In this document: piece after piece, positions 13,323 to 14,396 of the stretch
Numbering within the stretch: position 1 is the first letter of the stretch
Layout: each line of letters opens with the position of its first letter
Origin: Oscillospiraceae bacterium
Lineage (GTDB): Bacteria > Bacillota > Clostridia > Oscillospirales > Ruminococcaceae
DNA: 14,396 nt
Direction: 5' to 3'
NCBI GenBank assembly: GCA_016303195.1
Contig: JAEDMD010000025.1
Span: 1 to 14,396, forward strand
The notes under the pieces: model-generated
Seen by the model: only the letters and a program-made list of their open reading frames with translations
Told to the model about the DNA's origin: nothing
Databases searched by the model: none
Program-made: the position numbers and the translations under genes

Positions 13323-14396
13323 ATGGAAGACTTACAGTCATTGCGAAACGGTATAGACAAGGTCGATGAAGATATATTCAGACTCTTTATCAAGCGTATG
13401 GAGCTTTGCAAAGGAGTTGCAGACTACAAGAAGCTCCACAATATGCCCGTATTTCAGGGCGGCAGAGAACAGCAGGTAATAGACCACATTCTCTCGCTCA
13501 CAGAAAAGCCTGAGCTTGAAAACGGCTCTGCGGCGCTTTTCACAACTATCATGGACATAAGCAAGATCCTCCAGAACAGGACTATCCTTGCTGAGAAAGA
13601 AGACTATAAATTCACCGAGCCTGATTTCAAGGGCGCAACAAGAATAGGCTGTCAGGGCACAATGGGCGCTAATTCCGAAGCCGCCGCAAAAAGTGTGTTC
13701 GGCAACCGTGAATTCACTTTCTATCAGTCATTCGAGGATGTATTCAGCGCTGTTCAGAACGGCGAACTTGACTACGGCGTTCTCCCCGTTCAGAATTCAA
13801 CAGCAGGTTCTATTGCAAGCACATATGACCTTATGGCAAAGTATCAGGTATACATCGTCAGGGAAGTCATCATCGAGATAAATCACTGTCTCGCCGCTAA
13901 AAATGATATGCCCCTTTCCGAGATAAAGAAGGTCTATTCCCATCCGCAGGCACTTGCACAGTGTGAAACATTCCTGCGTAAGAACGGCCTTAAAACATCA
14001 GGCTACGGCAATACCGCAACTGCCGCAGAGAATGTAATGAACAGCAATGAACCTATCGCCGCTATCTGTTCCGTTGACTGCGCCGAGCAGAGAGGAATGG
14101 CTATACTCGCAAAGGATATCGCTGATGTATCCCTCAACAGAACACAGTTCATCATCATCTCCAAGGATATGCAGGTCGCTCCCGATTCCGATTCCGTATC
14201 GGTAATGCTGACCATTCCCCACAAAGAAGGTAGTCTTTACCGTATGCTTACCAAGTTCTATGTCAACAATATGAACCTTATCCGTATCGAAAGCAGACCA
14301 ATCCGTGACGGCAGCTTCGATGTAATGTTCTTCCTCGACTTCACAGGAAAGATAACCGACCCAAGCGTAAAGGCTGTTATGCGTGATCTTGAGGAA
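13323..14396 (+). CDS. pheA: Bifunctional chorismate mutase/prephenate dehydratase (3' end outside window)
   Basis: P-protein of phenylalanine synthesis: chorismate to prephenate, then prephenate to phenylpyruvate. All 358 visible codons are open; usual lengths of 360-390 mean only the tip is missing. The AroQ chorismate mutase domain (1-90) keeps the expected residues R8, R25, K36, R48, E49 and Q84. The dehydratase domain (about 105-283) has IGCQGTMGANSEAA, N158, SHPQALAQC with S206 and Q213, and T274. Two conserved motifs are altered: PIENS reads PVQNS (Q157) and TRF reads TQF (Q275). A C-terminal ACT domain (about 291-358) has EGSLYRML and the ESRP motif 323-326, which bind phenylalanine for feedback inhibition. 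ATG 13323 has a clear GGAGG. It is divergent from ruvC and alone on its strand here. The chorismate mutase call is secure; full dehydratase activity is likely but less certain. Confidence 0.93.
   Translation, partial: MEDLQSLRNGIDKVDEDIFRLFIKRMELCKGVADYKKLHNMPVFQGGREQQVIDHILSLTEKPELENGSAALFTTIMDISKILQNRTILAEKEDYKFTEPDFKGATRIGCQGTMGANSEAAAKSVFGNREFTFYQSFEDVFSAVQNGELDYGVLPVQNSTAGSIASTYDLMAKYQVYIVREVIIEINHCLAAKNDMPLSEIKKVYSHPQALAQCETFLRKNGLKTSGYGNTATAAENVMNSNEPIAAICSVDCAEQRGMAILAKDIADVSLNRTQFIIISKDMQVAPDSDSVSVMLTIPHKEGSLYRMLTKFYVNNMNLIRIESRPIRDGSFDVMFFLDFTGKITDPSVKAVMRDLEE

Noticed and set aside
1..14396. Defence system, CRISPR array, prophage or other hidden multi-gene system
   Set aside because: No spaced direct repeats, transposase, integrase, nuclease-defence pair or phage gene was found; apart from one or two unknown proteins, the genes are housekeeping types.

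Overview
This window looks like ordinary chromosome from a Gram-positive anaerobe of the Oscillospiraceae, most like Ruminococcus. That placement is inferred from gene content (clostridial-type P-protein, DUF6440 protein, group II ECF module, YfhO), moderate GC, purine-rich Shine-Dalgarno sites, frequent TTG starts and two palindromic intergenic elements. No tRNA, rRNA, CRISPR, phage or transposase gene is visible.

Layout, right to left. At the right end pheA (chorismate mutase/prephenate dehydratase) runs rightwards and leaves the window close to its end. It is divided by a 176-bp divergent promoter region from a long, tightly packed leftward series: ruvC, ruvA, an SseB-family gene, ruvB, an uncharacterised possible cysteine-peptidase-fold gene, glmM, a class I SAM methyltransferase, a GNAT acetyltransferase, a lipoprotein, a DUF6440 protein, then ecfA1, ecfA2 and ecfT. 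Most gaps are 1 to 45 bp. The exceptions are 94 bp before ruvB and 121 bp between ecfA1 and ecfA2, the latter filled by a palindromic repeat. After ecfT comes a 180-bp element with terminal inverted repeats, then a large yfhO-family membrane protein gene that runs off the left edge.

Functions. RuvC, RuvA and RuvB form the complete Holliday-junction branch-migration and resolution machine. GlmM makes glucosamine-1-phosphate for peptidoglycan and other envelope polymers. EcfA1, EcfA2 and EcfT form the shared energising module of energy-coupling factor vitamin transporters; no substrate-binding S component is in the window. YfhO belongs to a family linked to glycosylation of cell-surface polymers. 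The lipoprotein and DUF6440 gene have unknown roles.

I see no convincing new multi-gene system. The points most worth a second look are the two palindromic elements at operon junctions, substitutions in two conserved prephenate dehydratase motifs of PheA, the uncharacterised Cys/His protein between ruvB and glmM, and four genes that apparently start at TTG.
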